Shown here: piece by piece, positions 15,898 through 24,161 of the stretch
Layout of the letters: every line of letters begins with the position of its first letter
How positions within the stretch are numbered: position 1 is the first letter of the stretch
Notes under the pieces: model-generated
Database searches by the model: none
Told to the model about the DNA's origin: nothing
Seen by the model: only the letters and a program-made list of their open reading frames with translations
Translations under genes and position numbers: made by a program
Source: CAYHZL01 sp964361075
GTDB lineage: Bacteria; Bacteroidota; Ignavibacteria; UBA10030; UBA8401
Reading direction: 5' to 3'
DNA length: 29,039 bases
Assembly: GCA_964361075.1 (NCBI GenBank)
Contig: CAYHZL010000021.1
Location: forward strand, 1 to 29,039

Positions 15898-17424
15898 TCA
15901 AAAAACTTCGGGCAATGTAATAATAAACGACGTGCCTTGTCCAATGACAGATTCGAAAGTAATCGTGCCTCGGTGCAGTTCAACAATTTTTTTTGTTATT
16001 GCCAGACCGAGCCCTGTTCCTTTTGTCTTGCCGAAAGTAACAAACGGTTCGAATAACGTAGTACGAATTTCTTCCGGAATTCCCGGACCATTATCACGGA
16101 TATGAAACACAATATCATCATCTACTTTTTTGACAGTGATGATGATTTCACCTCTGCTCGGCATAGCATCTTCCGCATTATTGATAATGTTTATTAACAC
16201 ACGATGTATGCGTTCCGCATCCACCGTTATTGTTCCCTCATATTCTTTATGCGTAGTAAACGCAATGTTCTTTTTTTGAAGATGTTCTTCTACTTCAGCG
16301 TGAACTGCGTCTATAATTTCATCAATATTCTTTTTTTCCAAATTCAGTGAAAACTCACCGTGAGAATAATCGAGCAACTCGCGCATCATACGATTCATTC
16401 TCTCAACTGACAGAGAGATTGTTTTAAAAAGATTTTCGCGGCGTTGTTCAGTAATATTAGAATGCATTTTCAGTGCGCCCGCCGCGAGTACTATAGAGCC
16501 CATCGGCGAACGAAAATCATGAATAATGTTGCTTGCCATCTGCCCAATTGTTGAAAGACGTTCGTTGCGAATAAGTTCTTGCTGTGCCTTCCACAAATTA
16601 TTCTGCATTTTTATAAATGCATTCGAAAGCGTTTTAAATTCGACACTCGAAAGTTCACCATTATACCCATACTGAACATCTCCTCTGCCTACAATTTCAG
16701 TTGCTTGAACGAGAGATGTTAATGGTTTCGATACCCAGTGACGAAAAACAAATATTCCAAAACCTGTCGTTACAATACTAAATACAAAAAAAATACCGAT
16801 AGAATTTATAGCATTTGCTTTCAGTGCAAACGAAGTTTTATCTAACGATATCTGCATGTGTGCAACACCGAGAATCGTTCCTGATTCTACATTATGACAA
16901 CGTAAACATTTTTTCTCGGCTGTAAATGGAAATGTCCCAACCAATTGCTCGCATGATGAGAGCCAAAGAGGTGTATTGGACGATGTATTGTCTAAAATTT
17001 TGTCTGAATGATGGTGCAATAAACAATTTAACGTCCATACCGGAGTTCCGTTGTTGAAAGCCTCTTCGTAATGAAGTGAATACAACATCGCAACATGTTT
17101 TTCGCGAGCGCGAAGACGCTGCGTACGCTCCGGTGAATAATATTCGGAATTCAATCGAAGACTGTCAAATTTAAATAAAATATGTATCTCGCTGAAATCG
17201 CTGACCTTTCGAAGACGGTTGAGATAACCATCATCAATACTTTCATTCGTGACCATCATGTTGACAAGTGATTCACGAATTGTCAGTGCTTGTGCGGTTG
17301 CACCGTTACGTACTTGTTCCAGCATTTGTTTTTCCTGATTGGCGTAATTAAAGTACGCAATCACAACAATGACAATAAAAAACAAAGGAACTAACAGGAG
17401 AAATATTTTTGTAGAAAGTTTCAT
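15898..17424 (-). CDS. Membrane sensor histidine kinase with periplasmic CxxCH haem-binding motif
   Basis: A 508-residue kinase. Order: membrane helix 7-27; periplasmic sensor region 28-208; helix 209-228; HAMP-like region about 229-281; HisKA domain with phospho-acceptor H302 (IIHDFRSPMGS); HATPase with N-box (INIINNAEDAM, about 411-421), G1 DNGPG (444-448) and G2 GKTKGTGLGLA (465-475). The sensor region contains C173-L-R-C176-H177 (EKKCLRCHN), the c-type haem attachment signature, on the side of the membrane where c-type cytochromes mature. This resembles DUF3365/Tll0287-like haem sensors, so redox or gas sensing is inferred. No response regulator is adjacent; it is an orphan kinase. No Shine-Dalgarno is visible before the ATG, common in this group. 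The ATG at 17424 opens directly into the first helix. Confidence 0.92.
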   Translation of the reverse strand: MKLSTKIFLLLVPLFFIVIVVIAYFNYANQEKQMLEQVRNGATAQALTIRESLVNMMVTNESIDDGYLNRLRKVSDFSEIHILFKFDSLRLNSEYYSPERTQRLRAREKHVAMLYSLHYEEAFNNGTPVWTLNCLLHHHSDKILDNTSSNTPLWLSSCEQLVGTFPFTAEKKCLRCHNVESGTILGVAHMQISLDKTSFALKANAINSIGIFFVFSIVTTGFGIFVFRHWVSKPLTSLVQATEIVGRGDVQYGYNGELSSVEFKTLSNAFIKMQNNLWKAQQELIRNERLSTIGQMASNIIHDFRSPMGSIVLAAGALKMHSNITEQRRENLFKTISLSVERMNRMMRELLDYSHGEFSLNLEKKNIDEIIDAVHAEVEEHLQKKNIAFTTHKEYEGTITVDAERIHRVLINIINNAEDAMPSRGEIIITVKKVDDDIVFHIRDNGPGIPEEIRTTLFEPFVTFGKTKGTGLGLAITKKIVELHRGTITFESVIGQGTSFIITLPEVF

Positions 17425-17502
17425 GAGGTAATAAATTGTTTTTTTGGTATTATTGTCAAATAAAAACTGAAATACGTAAATGCAACTATTTACTGGATAG
17501 AA

Positions 17503-19053
17503 TTATTTAGGCGCTGCACCCAGCACATCATCAATAGATAAATTTTTCACATCGCCCAATTTCAATTTCTGAATTCCTTCCTCCACTTTTTTCTTGTCGC
17601 CAACCACAACAATGTTGATTGCATTCACATCAATATATTTTTTCGCAACGCGTTCTACATCGTTTTTGGTAACTGCCAACACTTTTGGAATGTAATTATT
17701 GATATACTCATCCGGCAGACCGTAGAGAACAATTTCGCCAAGCTGCATTGCAATTTGCGCGACAGATTGGAAATCTCCGGGATATCCAAGCGCAAGATAA
17801 TTTTTTGCACGCGTCAATTCCGCATCAGAAACCGGTGTGCAAATATTTGTTAATTCATTTATAAATTCTTGAAGCGCTTTATCGGTTACATCAGTTTGTA
17901 CGGCGGACGAGGCAACAAAGCCGCCGGGTTTCATTCTGAAATCAAAACCCGAACCTGCACCGTACGAATAGCCGTGTGTTTCGCGCAAGTTTTGATTCAA
18001 TCGTGAGGTGAACGAACCGCCGAGAATTGTATTCATCACAACCAACGGAAAATAATCTTCCGTCAATCGCGCGGCGCCAATTCTTCCGATGCGAATTTCA
18101 GATTGCGCGGCATCCGGTTTATCAATTAAAAAAATTGTTCTTCCCTTTACTTGTGCTGCATCAGTAAAATGTACAGAAGGAACATTTCCTTTTTTCCACG
18201 CGCCAAAAAGTTTTTCCGCTTGTGCAGCCATTTCTTTTGCTTTCACTGCACCGACAATAACAAGCACTGCATTATTCGGACGATAGCAGGATTCATAAAA
18301 TATTTTCAATCCATCAACAGTCAATGCGTTTAACGTCGCTTCTAATTTTGGATAATTTTCGCCATACGGATGTTTTGTGCTGAAGAGAAATTGATTGTGC
18401 GCTGCGTCGGCAATTGTGCGCGGCTGATCGTGTGCCTGCATGAGCGAGGTTAATTGTTCCTTGCGCAATCGGTCAAGTTCGTTCTGAGGAAAATCGGGAT
18501 GCAATGTTACATCAGCAAACAACTTCAGCGCATCATTCAATTTTGAAGTTGGTGTGCGAAGTGAAATTGTTGAAAACTGCGCACCTGCATTTGTCGAAAT
18601 AGAAGCGCCAAGAAAATCTACTGCGTCAGCAAATTCAAGAGAAGATTTTCCTGCAACACCTTCGTCCAACATAGTTGCTGTCATTTTTGCAAGTGCTACT
18701 TTTTCGGACGAATCAATAGCAACTCCGGTACGAACAAGCAAATTCATCTGCACTAACGGCACTCCATTTTTTTCCAACACAATAATTTGCAAGCCGTTCT
18801 TCAGCGAAAATTTTTGTATCGGCGGCAGTTTCAACACCGGCGTTTCACCAAGTGCCGGCGGCGTTTTTCTATCAACAGATTGGGCAACAGATTGAGCGTT
18901 GGATGGCTGCACAGTTATACTGAAAAAGAAAAAAAACAACGTCGCAAATAATAAAGGATGAAGGATGAGGGAGGAAGGATGAACTTGTTTGGATTCAGAA
19001 TTTTGAAATTGATAATTGTTCATTGATAACTGTTCACTGTTCATTGTTTTCAT
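17503..19053 (-). CDS. M16-family peptidase-like subunit lacking the zinc site, with repeat-extended leader
   Basis: A 516-residue periplasmic M16-type protein, second in a two-gene operon one base after the upstream M16 gene. Two M16 halves can be followed: an N-terminal one from about 75 (KFSLKNGLQIIVLEKNGVPLVQMNLLVRTG) and a C-terminal one with LRETHGYSYGAGS. Where HxxEH should stand it reads LAKMTATMLDEG, so the catalytic zinc motif is absent; it is probably the non-catalytic partner of the upstream peptidase. GGAGG at plus 19063-19067, nine bases before the ATG, supports the start at 19053. Residues 4-34 are encoded by intergenic-type repeats (GAACAGT/AACAATTATCAA and CATCCTT units), inserted in frame ahead of a normal hydrophobic core (LLFATLFFFFFS) and a cleavage region ending SNA-QS. 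Confidence 0.9.
   Translation of the reverse strand: MKTMNSEQLSMNNYQFQNSESKQVHPSSLILHPLLFATLFFFFFSITVQPSNAQSVAQSVDRKTPPALGETPVLKLPPIQKFSLKNGLQIIVLEKNGVPLVQMNLLVRTGVAIDSSEKVALAKMTATMLDEGVAGKSSLEFADAVDFLGASISTNAGAQFSTISLRTPTSKLNDALKLFADVTLHPDFPQNELDRLRKEQLTSLMQAHDQPRTIADAAHNQFLFSTKHPYGENYPKLEATLNALTVDGLKIFYESCYRPNNAVLVIVGAVKAKEMAAQAEKLFGAWKKGNVPSVHFTDAAQVKGRTIFLIDKPDAAQSEIRIGRIGAARLTEDYFPLVVMNTILGGSFTSRLNQNLRETHGYSYGAGSGFDFRMKPGGFVASSAVQTDVTDKALQEFINELTNICTPVSDAELTRAKNYLALGYPGDFQSVAQIAMQLGEIVLYGLPDEYINNYIPKVLAVTKNDVERVAKKYIDVNAINIVVVGDKKKVEEGIQKLKLGDVKNLSIDDVLGAAPK
18952..19044 (-). repeat. 93-bp repeat insertion inside the M16 leader peptide
   Basis: On the minus strand this 31-codon segment consists of AACAGTGAACAGTTATCAA / ATGAACAATTATCAA type units followed by CATCCTTCCTCCCTCATCC. 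Such strings are typical of intergenic repeats, and the second type also occurs after hppA at 15451-15530. The length is a multiple of three, so the frame is kept. Confidence 0.6.
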
Positions 19054-19054
19054 G

Positions 19055-20437
19055 TTACTTTCCCTCCGTGCTAATCAACGTTCCTTGTGCAGCAAGTTCT
19101 TGCTTTCCTTTTGGAACAATACTTAATACAACGCGGCGAACATCATGCAAGTAACTGCTGGCAAATGCACTCAAATCGTTCGGCTCGATAGCTTTATACC
19201 GAGCGATGTCTTCGTTAAAATAATCCGGATTGCTGGTGAAATAAAAGTACGAATTTAATTGGTCTGCTTTGCCGCCAAACCCGCCGATGTTTTCGAGACG
19301 ATTGAGAAAACTTGCTTCAATCTGATTTTTGGTGCGCTGCACTTCTCTTGCACTCGGCACTTCAGATTTAAGTTTATTCAATTCTTCTTGAATTACTTTT
19401 TCTAATTCAACAAGTGTATGTCCCGCGCGTGCTGTGGCTATAATTTGAAAAGATGAAGCAAGTTTCTGCGATTGTTCGTACGCAGAAACATCCTGTGCAA
19501 TCTGCATTTCGTACACTAATTTTTTATAGAGACGCGAATTTTTTCCGCCGGCGAGAAGATTGGAAACCATATCTGCCTCCGCATCCCCCGGCGCAAAAAT
19601 AGGAGGCGTTAACCACGCCATATACAAACGCGGCAACTGTACTTTATCTTCTATTATTAGCCGCTTTTCTTCCATGAGAAATGGTGTTGGCGGATCGAGC
19701 GGTGCAACATAGTCGCCGGAAGGAATTTCTCCGAACCATTTTTCAACCAGCGCTTTTGTCTTTTCAATATTAATATCGCCTGCGATGGAAAGACTTGTGT
19801 TGCGAGGAATATAATACGTGCGGAAAAAATTCTTCACATCATCGTACGACGCGGCAGATAAATCTTTCATACTTCCGATTGTGGGCCAGTGGTACGGATG
19901 CGTCGGCGGAAATAAATTTTCATCAATCACAATTTCTGCCATACCATACGGGCGGTTTTCGTACGATTGACGACGTTCGTTTTTTACAACATCGCGCTGC
20001 CCGTCAACCTTTGCGGAATCCATCGCATCAACCAAATACCACAGACGATCCGAATCGAGAAACAATGCAAGTTCGAGCGCGTTGCCGGGAATATCTTCAT
20101 AGTAATTTGTACGGTCGGTATTTGTTGAACCGTTGTTGTTCCCGCCGGCTGCTTCAAGCCACTCGTCAAATTTTCCTTCCGGAACATTTTTCGAACCTTC
20201 AAACATCAGATGTTCGAACAAATGCGCGAAACCGGTGCGTCCGGGTTTTTCAGAACCGGAGCCGACATGAAACCAATTGTTCACGGCAATAGTTGGCGTA
20301 CTTCTGTCAACATGAAGAATTACGTTCAGTCCGTTCTTCAATTTGTATTGAGTATATGGCACAGAAATTTTTGTTTCCTGCGCATTAGCCGCATCTATTG
20401 TAATTGCGGCGGCAAATAAGAAAAATATTTTTTTCAT
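19055..20437 (-). CDS. M16-family zinc metallopeptidase (active subunit)
   Basis: A 460-residue exported M16 peptidase with a signal peptide (MKKIFFLFAAAITIDAANA, then QE). The inverted zinc motif is intact: H72-L-F-E75-H76 (GFAHLFEHLMFEG), with E154 in VKNERRQSYENRPYG as the likely third ligand. A second M16 half follows with the usual RLYKKLVYEMQIAQDVSAY block. The family cleaves peptides within a clam-shell chamber formed by two halves or subunits; the next gene encodes a site-less partner, so the pair probably forms a heterodimer in the periplasm for peptide or leader degradation. It is first in the operon and ends one base before the next ATG. A candidate promoter lies at 20492-20521. 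Confidence 0.94.
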   Translation of the reverse strand: MKKIFFLFAAAITIDAANAQETKISVPYTQYKLKNGLNVILHVDRSTPTIAVNNWFHVGSGSEKPGRTGFAHLFEHLMFEGSKNVPEGKFDEWLEAAGGNNNGSTNTDRTNYYEDIPGNALELALFLDSDRLWYLVDAMDSAKVDGQRDVVKNERRQSYENRPYGMAEIVIDENLFPPTHPYHWPTIGSMKDLSAASYDDVKNFFRTYYIPRNTSLSIAGDINIEKTKALVEKWFGEIPSGDYVAPLDPPTPFLMEEKRLIIEDKVQLPRLYMAWLTPPIFAPGDAEADMVSNLLAGGKNSRLYKKLVYEMQIAQDVSAYEQSQKLASSFQIIATARAGHTLVELEKVIQEELNKLKSEVPSAREVQRTKNQIEASFLNRLENIGGFGGKADQLNSYFYFTSNPDYFNEDIARYKAIEPNDLSAFASSYLHDVRRVVLSIVPKGKQELAAQGTLISTEGK

Positions 20438-20491
20438 AGTGTATCTTTCTTGTTAATGAATAAAAATTTTCTCCACCAACAGCATGGATTC

Positions 20492-20521
20492 CAAAATAGA
20501 GAATTTCTACTGCACGGTCAA
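20492..20521 (-). promoter_or_regulatory. Candidate promoter of the M16 operon
   Basis: On the minus strand TTG (plus 20519-20521), a 20-nt spacer, then TATTTTG (plus 20492-20498) approximates the Bacteroidetes promoter. It lies between the glnS terminator and the M16 start. By pattern only. Confidence 0.35.
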
Positions 20522-20522
20522 C

Positions 20523-20554
20523 AAATAAAAACGGCAGACTAAAAGTCTGCCGTT
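20523..20554 (-). terminator. Rho-independent terminator of glnS
   Basis: A perfect 11-bp stem AACGGCAGACT / AGTCTGCCGTT with a 3-nt loop. On the minus strand it is followed by a T-rich tract (TTTTATTTG), 40 bases after the glnS stop. Confidence 0.85.
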
Positions 20555-20594
20555 AGTAGATCATTCAACGGAAGGTGAAACAAAAAATTCCTTT

Positions 20595-22280
20595 TTATTT
20601 TTTTCCTTTTAGTTCAATCTTTGTCCACGCATCTTTTAACGTTACCACTCTATTAAACACAGGACTTCCCTCTTTTGTATCTTTCACATCGGCACAAAAA
20701 TAGCCGAGACGTTCAAACTGAAATCGTTCGCCCGCTGTTGCCTTGCCGAGCATTACTTCAACTTTGCAATTTTTTAATACTTGAAGCGAATGCGGATTGA
20801 TGTTCGAAAGAAAATCTTTTCCTTCTTCTACATCGTCCGGATTTTCTTTTATAAAAAGACGATCGTACAAACGTACTTCCGCATCCACTGCATGTTGAGC
20901 AGAAACCCAATGAATTGTTCCCTTCACTTTTTTTCCGGAATTCGCCATTCCGCTTTTCGTTTCCGGATCGTACGTGCATCGCAATTCAATAATGTTGCCG
21001 TCTGCATCTTTCACCACTTCTTCACATTTAATAATGTATGCGTAACGCAAGCGCACTTCTGTGCCGGGTGAAAGGCGATAATATTTCGGCGGCGGTACTT
21101 CACGAAAATCATCCTGCTCAATATACACTTCGCGTCCGAATGAAATTTTTCGCGTCCCTGCTGTTTCATCTTCAGGATTATTGAGCGCTTCGAGTTCTTC
21201 CGTCTGTCCTTCGGGATAATTTGTGATAACAATTTTCATTGGATGCAGCACTGCCATTGCACGCTGTGCGCGTGTATTCAAATCTTCACGAATGCTGTAT
21301 TCGAGCAATGCAACATCAATTGTGCTGTCCCGTTTTGCAACACCGATGATAGTACAAAAATTAATAATTGATTCTGATGTAAAACCACGCCGGCGTAATC
21401 CAGCAATAGTTGGCATGCGCGGATCATCCCAACCTGCAACATGTTTTTCGTCGACAAGTTTTAAAAGTTTGCGCTTGCTGAGTACGGTGTACGTAAGATT
21501 CAGCCGTGCAAACTCAATTTGCTGCGGATGAAAAATTCCGAGTTGCTCGAGAAACCAATTATACAACGGACGATGATTTTCAAATTCGAGCGTGCAAATA
21601 GAATGCGTTATTCCTTCAATCGAATCTTCGAGACCGTGCGCCCAATCGTACGTTGGATAGATGCACCACTTATTTCCCTGACGTTGGTGACCTTCGTGAA
21701 TTATTCTGTACATAATCGGATCACGTAAATTGATATTCGGCGATGCCATATCAATTTTTGCACGGAGAGTTTTTGCTCCGTTAGGAAATTCTCCATTGCG
21801 CATCCGTTGAAACAGATCAAGATTTTCTTCTATAACTCTATTTCTATACGGACTTCCTGTGCCATGTTCTGTTAGCGTACCGCGCGATGCCCGAATTTCA
21901 TCACCGCTCAAATCGCACATATATGCTTTTTCTTTTTTGATAAGCTCAAGAGCCCACGCGTACATTTGTTCAAAGTAATCTGACGCGTACAATATTCTAT
22001 CTTCAAAATTTCCGCCGAGCCATTTCACATCTTCAATAATTGAATCAACATATTCCTGTTCCTCTTTTTCAGGATTTGTATCGTCGAAACGAAGATTGAA
22101 CTTGCCGTTAAAATCTTTTGCGATGCCGTAATTCAAACAAATGGATTTCGCATGACCAATGTGAAGATAACCATTCGGCTCCGGAGGGAAACGCGTACGC
22201 ACACGTCCGTTGTTTTTATTTGCTTTTAAATCTTCGGTAATTATTTCGCGGATAAAATCTAAGTTTTCGTTTGTAGGCAT
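20595..22280 (-). CDS. glnS: Glutaminyl-tRNA synthetase
   Basis: A 561-residue class I aminoacyl-tRNA synthetase that charges tRNA-Gln with glutamine in the cytoplasm. The HIGH motif is GYLHIGHAKS (H40-I-G-H43). The GlnRS-specific blocks FPPEPNGYLH, RFDDTNPEKEEQEYV, YDWAHGLEDSIEGITHS and CTLEFENHRPLYNWFL are present, and the KMSKS-like loop is VLSKRKLL (about 266-273). The C-terminal anticodon-binding beta-barrels occupy about 340-561. The family is distinguished from GluRS by these blocks and by length (E. coli GlnRS is about 550 residues). Having GlnRS means direct charging rather than the Glu-tRNA amidotransferase route. Single-gene unit with its own terminator. Confidence 0.97.
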   Translation of the reverse strand: MPTNENLDFIREIITEDLKANKNNGRVRTRFPPEPNGYLHIGHAKSICLNYGIAKDFNGKFNLRFDDTNPEKEEQEYVDSIIEDVKWLGGNFEDRILYASDYFEQMYAWALELIKKEKAYMCDLSGDEIRASRGTLTEHGTGSPYRNRVIEENLDLFQRMRNGEFPNGAKTLRAKIDMASPNINLRDPIMYRIIHEGHQRQGNKWCIYPTYDWAHGLEDSIEGITHSICTLEFENHRPLYNWFLEQLGIFHPQQIEFARLNLTYTVLSKRKLLKLVDEKHVAGWDDPRMPTIAGLRRRGFTSESIINFCTIIGVAKRDSTIDVALLEYSIREDLNTRAQRAMAVLHPMKIVITNYPEGQTEELEALNNPEDETAGTRKISFGREVYIEQDDFREVPPPKYYRLSPGTEVRLRYAYIIKCEEVVKDADGNIIELRCTYDPETKSGMANSGKKVKGTIHWVSAQHAVDAEVRLYDRLFIKENPDDVEEGKDFLSNINPHSLQVLKNCKVEVMLGKATAGERFQFERLGYFCADVKDTKEGSPVFNRVVTLKDAWTKIELKGKK

Positions 22281-22607
22281 AATGTTTCTAAGTGAGGAAA
22301 TCTGATATTTTATTGTCGTGTATGAAAAGATAAGAAAAACGGAATGATTATCAAAAAGGAATAACGATGAGCGAGGATAGAAATGATATGTTGCATTCCA
22401 CGTATCTACTCAGGACAATAAATGTATAAAATGATATTCCTTAAAAACCCATCGCCACAGATTCACAGATTAAACTTTAATGACACCAAAGCGCCACCAT
22501 TAAAAATTTGTGATTCGCCGCGGCGAATGTGACATAATTTTTTGGGTGATTAGTTACACTCCGTATTGATTATAGATTTTTCAGATGTCTCAATTACTGA
22601 AAGCTGA
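22281..22607. other. Gene-free spacer with short repeats
   Basis: No gene. It contains a GCCACAGATTCACAGATT-type dispersed repeat (about 22450-22470), a perfect 16-nt palindrome ATTCGCCGCGGCGAAT (22513-22528), the adjacent GACATAATTTTTT related to the repeat around the VapBC-like pair, and TTAGTTACAC. The same TTCGCCG palindrome family occurs at 12882-12895 and 13175-13187. The palindrome could serve as a weak terminator for the ATPase gene on the minus strand only by accident; it lies past that gene's stop. Confidence 0.45.
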
Positions 22608-23753
22608 CTACTTCAACAAATAATCACCAAAATACTTCACATCTATATTGTTTGAATACGAAAACGACTTGCCTTGGTAAAGAATATGAGCCTCTTCTTT
22701 TTCTTTTAGCAATGTCGAAATTCCACGAATCATATCCGGTTGAAATTTTTTTGCACTTTTTACTTCAACGTATTCTAATGACGATCTTCGATCAATCACG
22801 ACATCAACTTCAACACCATGATTTGTGCGATAATAATACAATTCCGAATGTGATTTGGTGTGCAGTTCTTTCTTTGCTATTTCCGAAACAACATAATTTT
22901 CAAATAGATTACCATATAACGGATTGAGTTGAAATGTTTTACTGCTATCAATACCCAAGAGATACGATACCAAACCTGTATCGTAAAAATACACTTTGGG
23001 ACTTTTAATGATTCTCTTGCCAAAGTTTTTAAAATATGGTCTCACTAAAAATATGATATATGATGCTTCCAACACCGATATCCATTGTTTGATCGTTGGA
23101 ACACTAACTCCTATATCGCGTGAAAGTTCAGAATAACTTACAATTTGTCCGGCGCGTGCCGCCAAAAGACTAATGCATTGTCTAAATTCTCTTATATCAC
23201 CAATATTACTTACCGAACGAACATCGCGCGTAAGATATGTTTCAAGGTACGAAGAATACCATTCCGTACTATTAGAATAATTGTTCTGAACTAACTCCGG
23301 ATAGCTTCCCATTGCTATCGCTTTGATTCGACGCGATGGTCGAATTTCTGAAAACTGAAACGGCAACAATGCAAGTAAGCCGATGCGTCCTGCTAAACTT
23401 TCCGAGGCATCTCGTAAAAATGCAAATTGACTTGAACCGGTAAGAACAAACTTTCCACAACGGCTGCGATCTCTATCAACAGCTAACTTTATATGGCGAA
23501 AAATATCGGGTACTTTTTGCACTTCATCGAACACCACCGCATCATTATATTTTTCAATAAACGTGCCGGGATTGTTATGATATTCTTCCGTTATGCGATA
23601 GTCGTCAAACGTAACATACCTGTATTTTTTTGAAAGCACATGCTGAAGCATTGTGGATTTTCCCGATTGACGAGGTCCGGTAATTCCGACAACGGGAAAT
23701 GACGAAAGGTATTTTTTGAATGTTGATTCAATAACGCGTGAAATATATGTCAT
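22608..23753 (-). CDS. AAA_14/DUF4143 family ATPase
   Basis: A 381-residue P-loop protein. The N-terminal AAA_14 domain has Walker A GPRQSGKST (26-34), Walker B AVVFDEVQ (72-79) and a sensor-like FVLTGSSQF (102-110). A middle winged-helix-like region (about 190-230, SYSELSRDIGVSVPTIKQWISVL) leads to the C-terminal DUF4143 domain, which has a PD-(D/E)xK-like pattern: HTKSHSELYYYRTNHGVEVDVVID then LEYVEVKSAK. The family is widespread in accessory regions; its biological role is unsettled, and links to toxin-antitoxin-like or defence functions have been suggested from context. Here it stands beside a PIN toxin module. No strong RBS is visible before the ATG at 23751-23753. It looks intact. Confidence 0.9.
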   Translation of the reverse strand: MTYISRVIESTFKKYLSSFPVVGITGPRQSGKSTMLQHVLSKKYRYVTFDDYRITEEYHNNPGTFIEKYNDAVVFDEVQKVPDIFRHIKLAVDRDRSRCGKFVLTGSSQFAFLRDASESLAGRIGLLALLPFQFSEIRPSRRIKAIAMGSYPELVQNNYSNSTEWYSSYLETYLTRDVRSVSNIGDIREFRQCISLLAARAGQIVSYSELSRDIGVSVPTIKQWISVLEASYIIFLVRPYFKNFGKRIIKSPKVYFYDTGLVSYLLGIDSSKTFQLNPLYGNLFENYVVSEIAKKELHTKSHSELYYYRTNHGVEVDVVIDRRSSLEYVEVKSAKKFQPDMIRGISTLLKEKEEAHILYQGKSFSYSNNIDVKYFGDYLLK

Positions 23754-23827
23754 AATTGTAGTTGTGTAATATTAAGGTTGCACTATAAAATTACACAAAG
23801 CCTTTATGAGATGCAAGAAACAAGAAA

Positions 23828-23850
23828 GCCCAAGCATTTTCTGCATGGGC
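23828..23850 (-). terminator. Terminator-like hairpin downstream of the second PIN module
   Basis: GCCCAAGCA / TGCATGGGC, one A-A mismatch, 5-nt loop; on the minus strand it is followed by TTTCTTGTTTC. It would end transcripts coming from the PIN toxin and its partner, or from a separate RNA in 23851-23993. Confidence 0.6.
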
Positions 23851-23993
23851 GTTGATAGTTTTGGATGGGTACTGTTGAGGATCCGCACATTAGGGACGGG
23901 CGACCGCTCCAACTAAACTGGATGTAAATGCTCGTCCATTTTGCGAAGCGTTCAAGTATAACTTTCGGTAGGTTAGTTCACTTTTATGGGGCA
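23851..23993 (-). other. Structured GC-richer non-coding segment of unknown nature
   Basis: The stretch between the small partner gene and the terminator hairpin has no ORF of note and is clearly richer in G+C than its flanks. On the minus strand GGACG (plus 23933-23937) can pair with CGTCC (plus 23894-23898), continued by two more pairs after a mismatch, and encloses an inner TCCA/TGGA stem. With the terminator at 23828-23850 it could be a small RNA, a structured 3' UTR or the remnant of a mobile element. I do not recognise it. Confidence 0.3.
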
Positions 23994-24161
23994 TTAATTA
24001 TTACTCATCACAATCTTCTTTTCGCCGGATTGTAATTTTTTAATAATTTCTTTCTGCTGCTCAAATGTTTTTCCTTCCAATTCTCTGGCTATTTGTTCTT
24101 TCACCGTTCGAAAGAAACCGACCGAGTCAAATTCTTTTTTTATTTTTTCTTCAGTCTTCAT
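23994..24161 (-). CDS. Small partner protein (probable antitoxin) downstream of the PIN toxin
   Basis: A 55-residue, strongly charged, helical protein (MKTEEKIKKEFDSVGFFRTV...). Its start overlaps the end of the PIN gene by 11 bases (24151-24161). The pattern K-EFDSVxFxRxxxEQIAxEL...GKTFEQQKEIIKKL resembles the small helical proteins that commonly accompany this PIN subfamily, usually encoded directly after the toxin; the family resemblance is from memory. Antitoxin function is inferred. The toxin-first order is the reverse of classical VapBC. It appears intact although the toxin start looks damaged. Confidence 0.62.
   Translation of the reverse strand: MKTEEKIKKEFDSVGFFRTVKEQIARELEGKTFEQQKEIIKKLQSGEKKIVMSNN

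Noticed and set aside
15612..15900. tRNA-Phe as an integration site for a genomic island
   Set aside because: No integrase follows and no repeat of the tRNA 3' end was noticed in the window; the element after it is a short MITE-like repeat.
22652..22927. 91-residue plus-strand ORF inside the DUF4143 gene
   Set aside because: It is antisense to a well-supported conserved coding region and has no recognisable domain.
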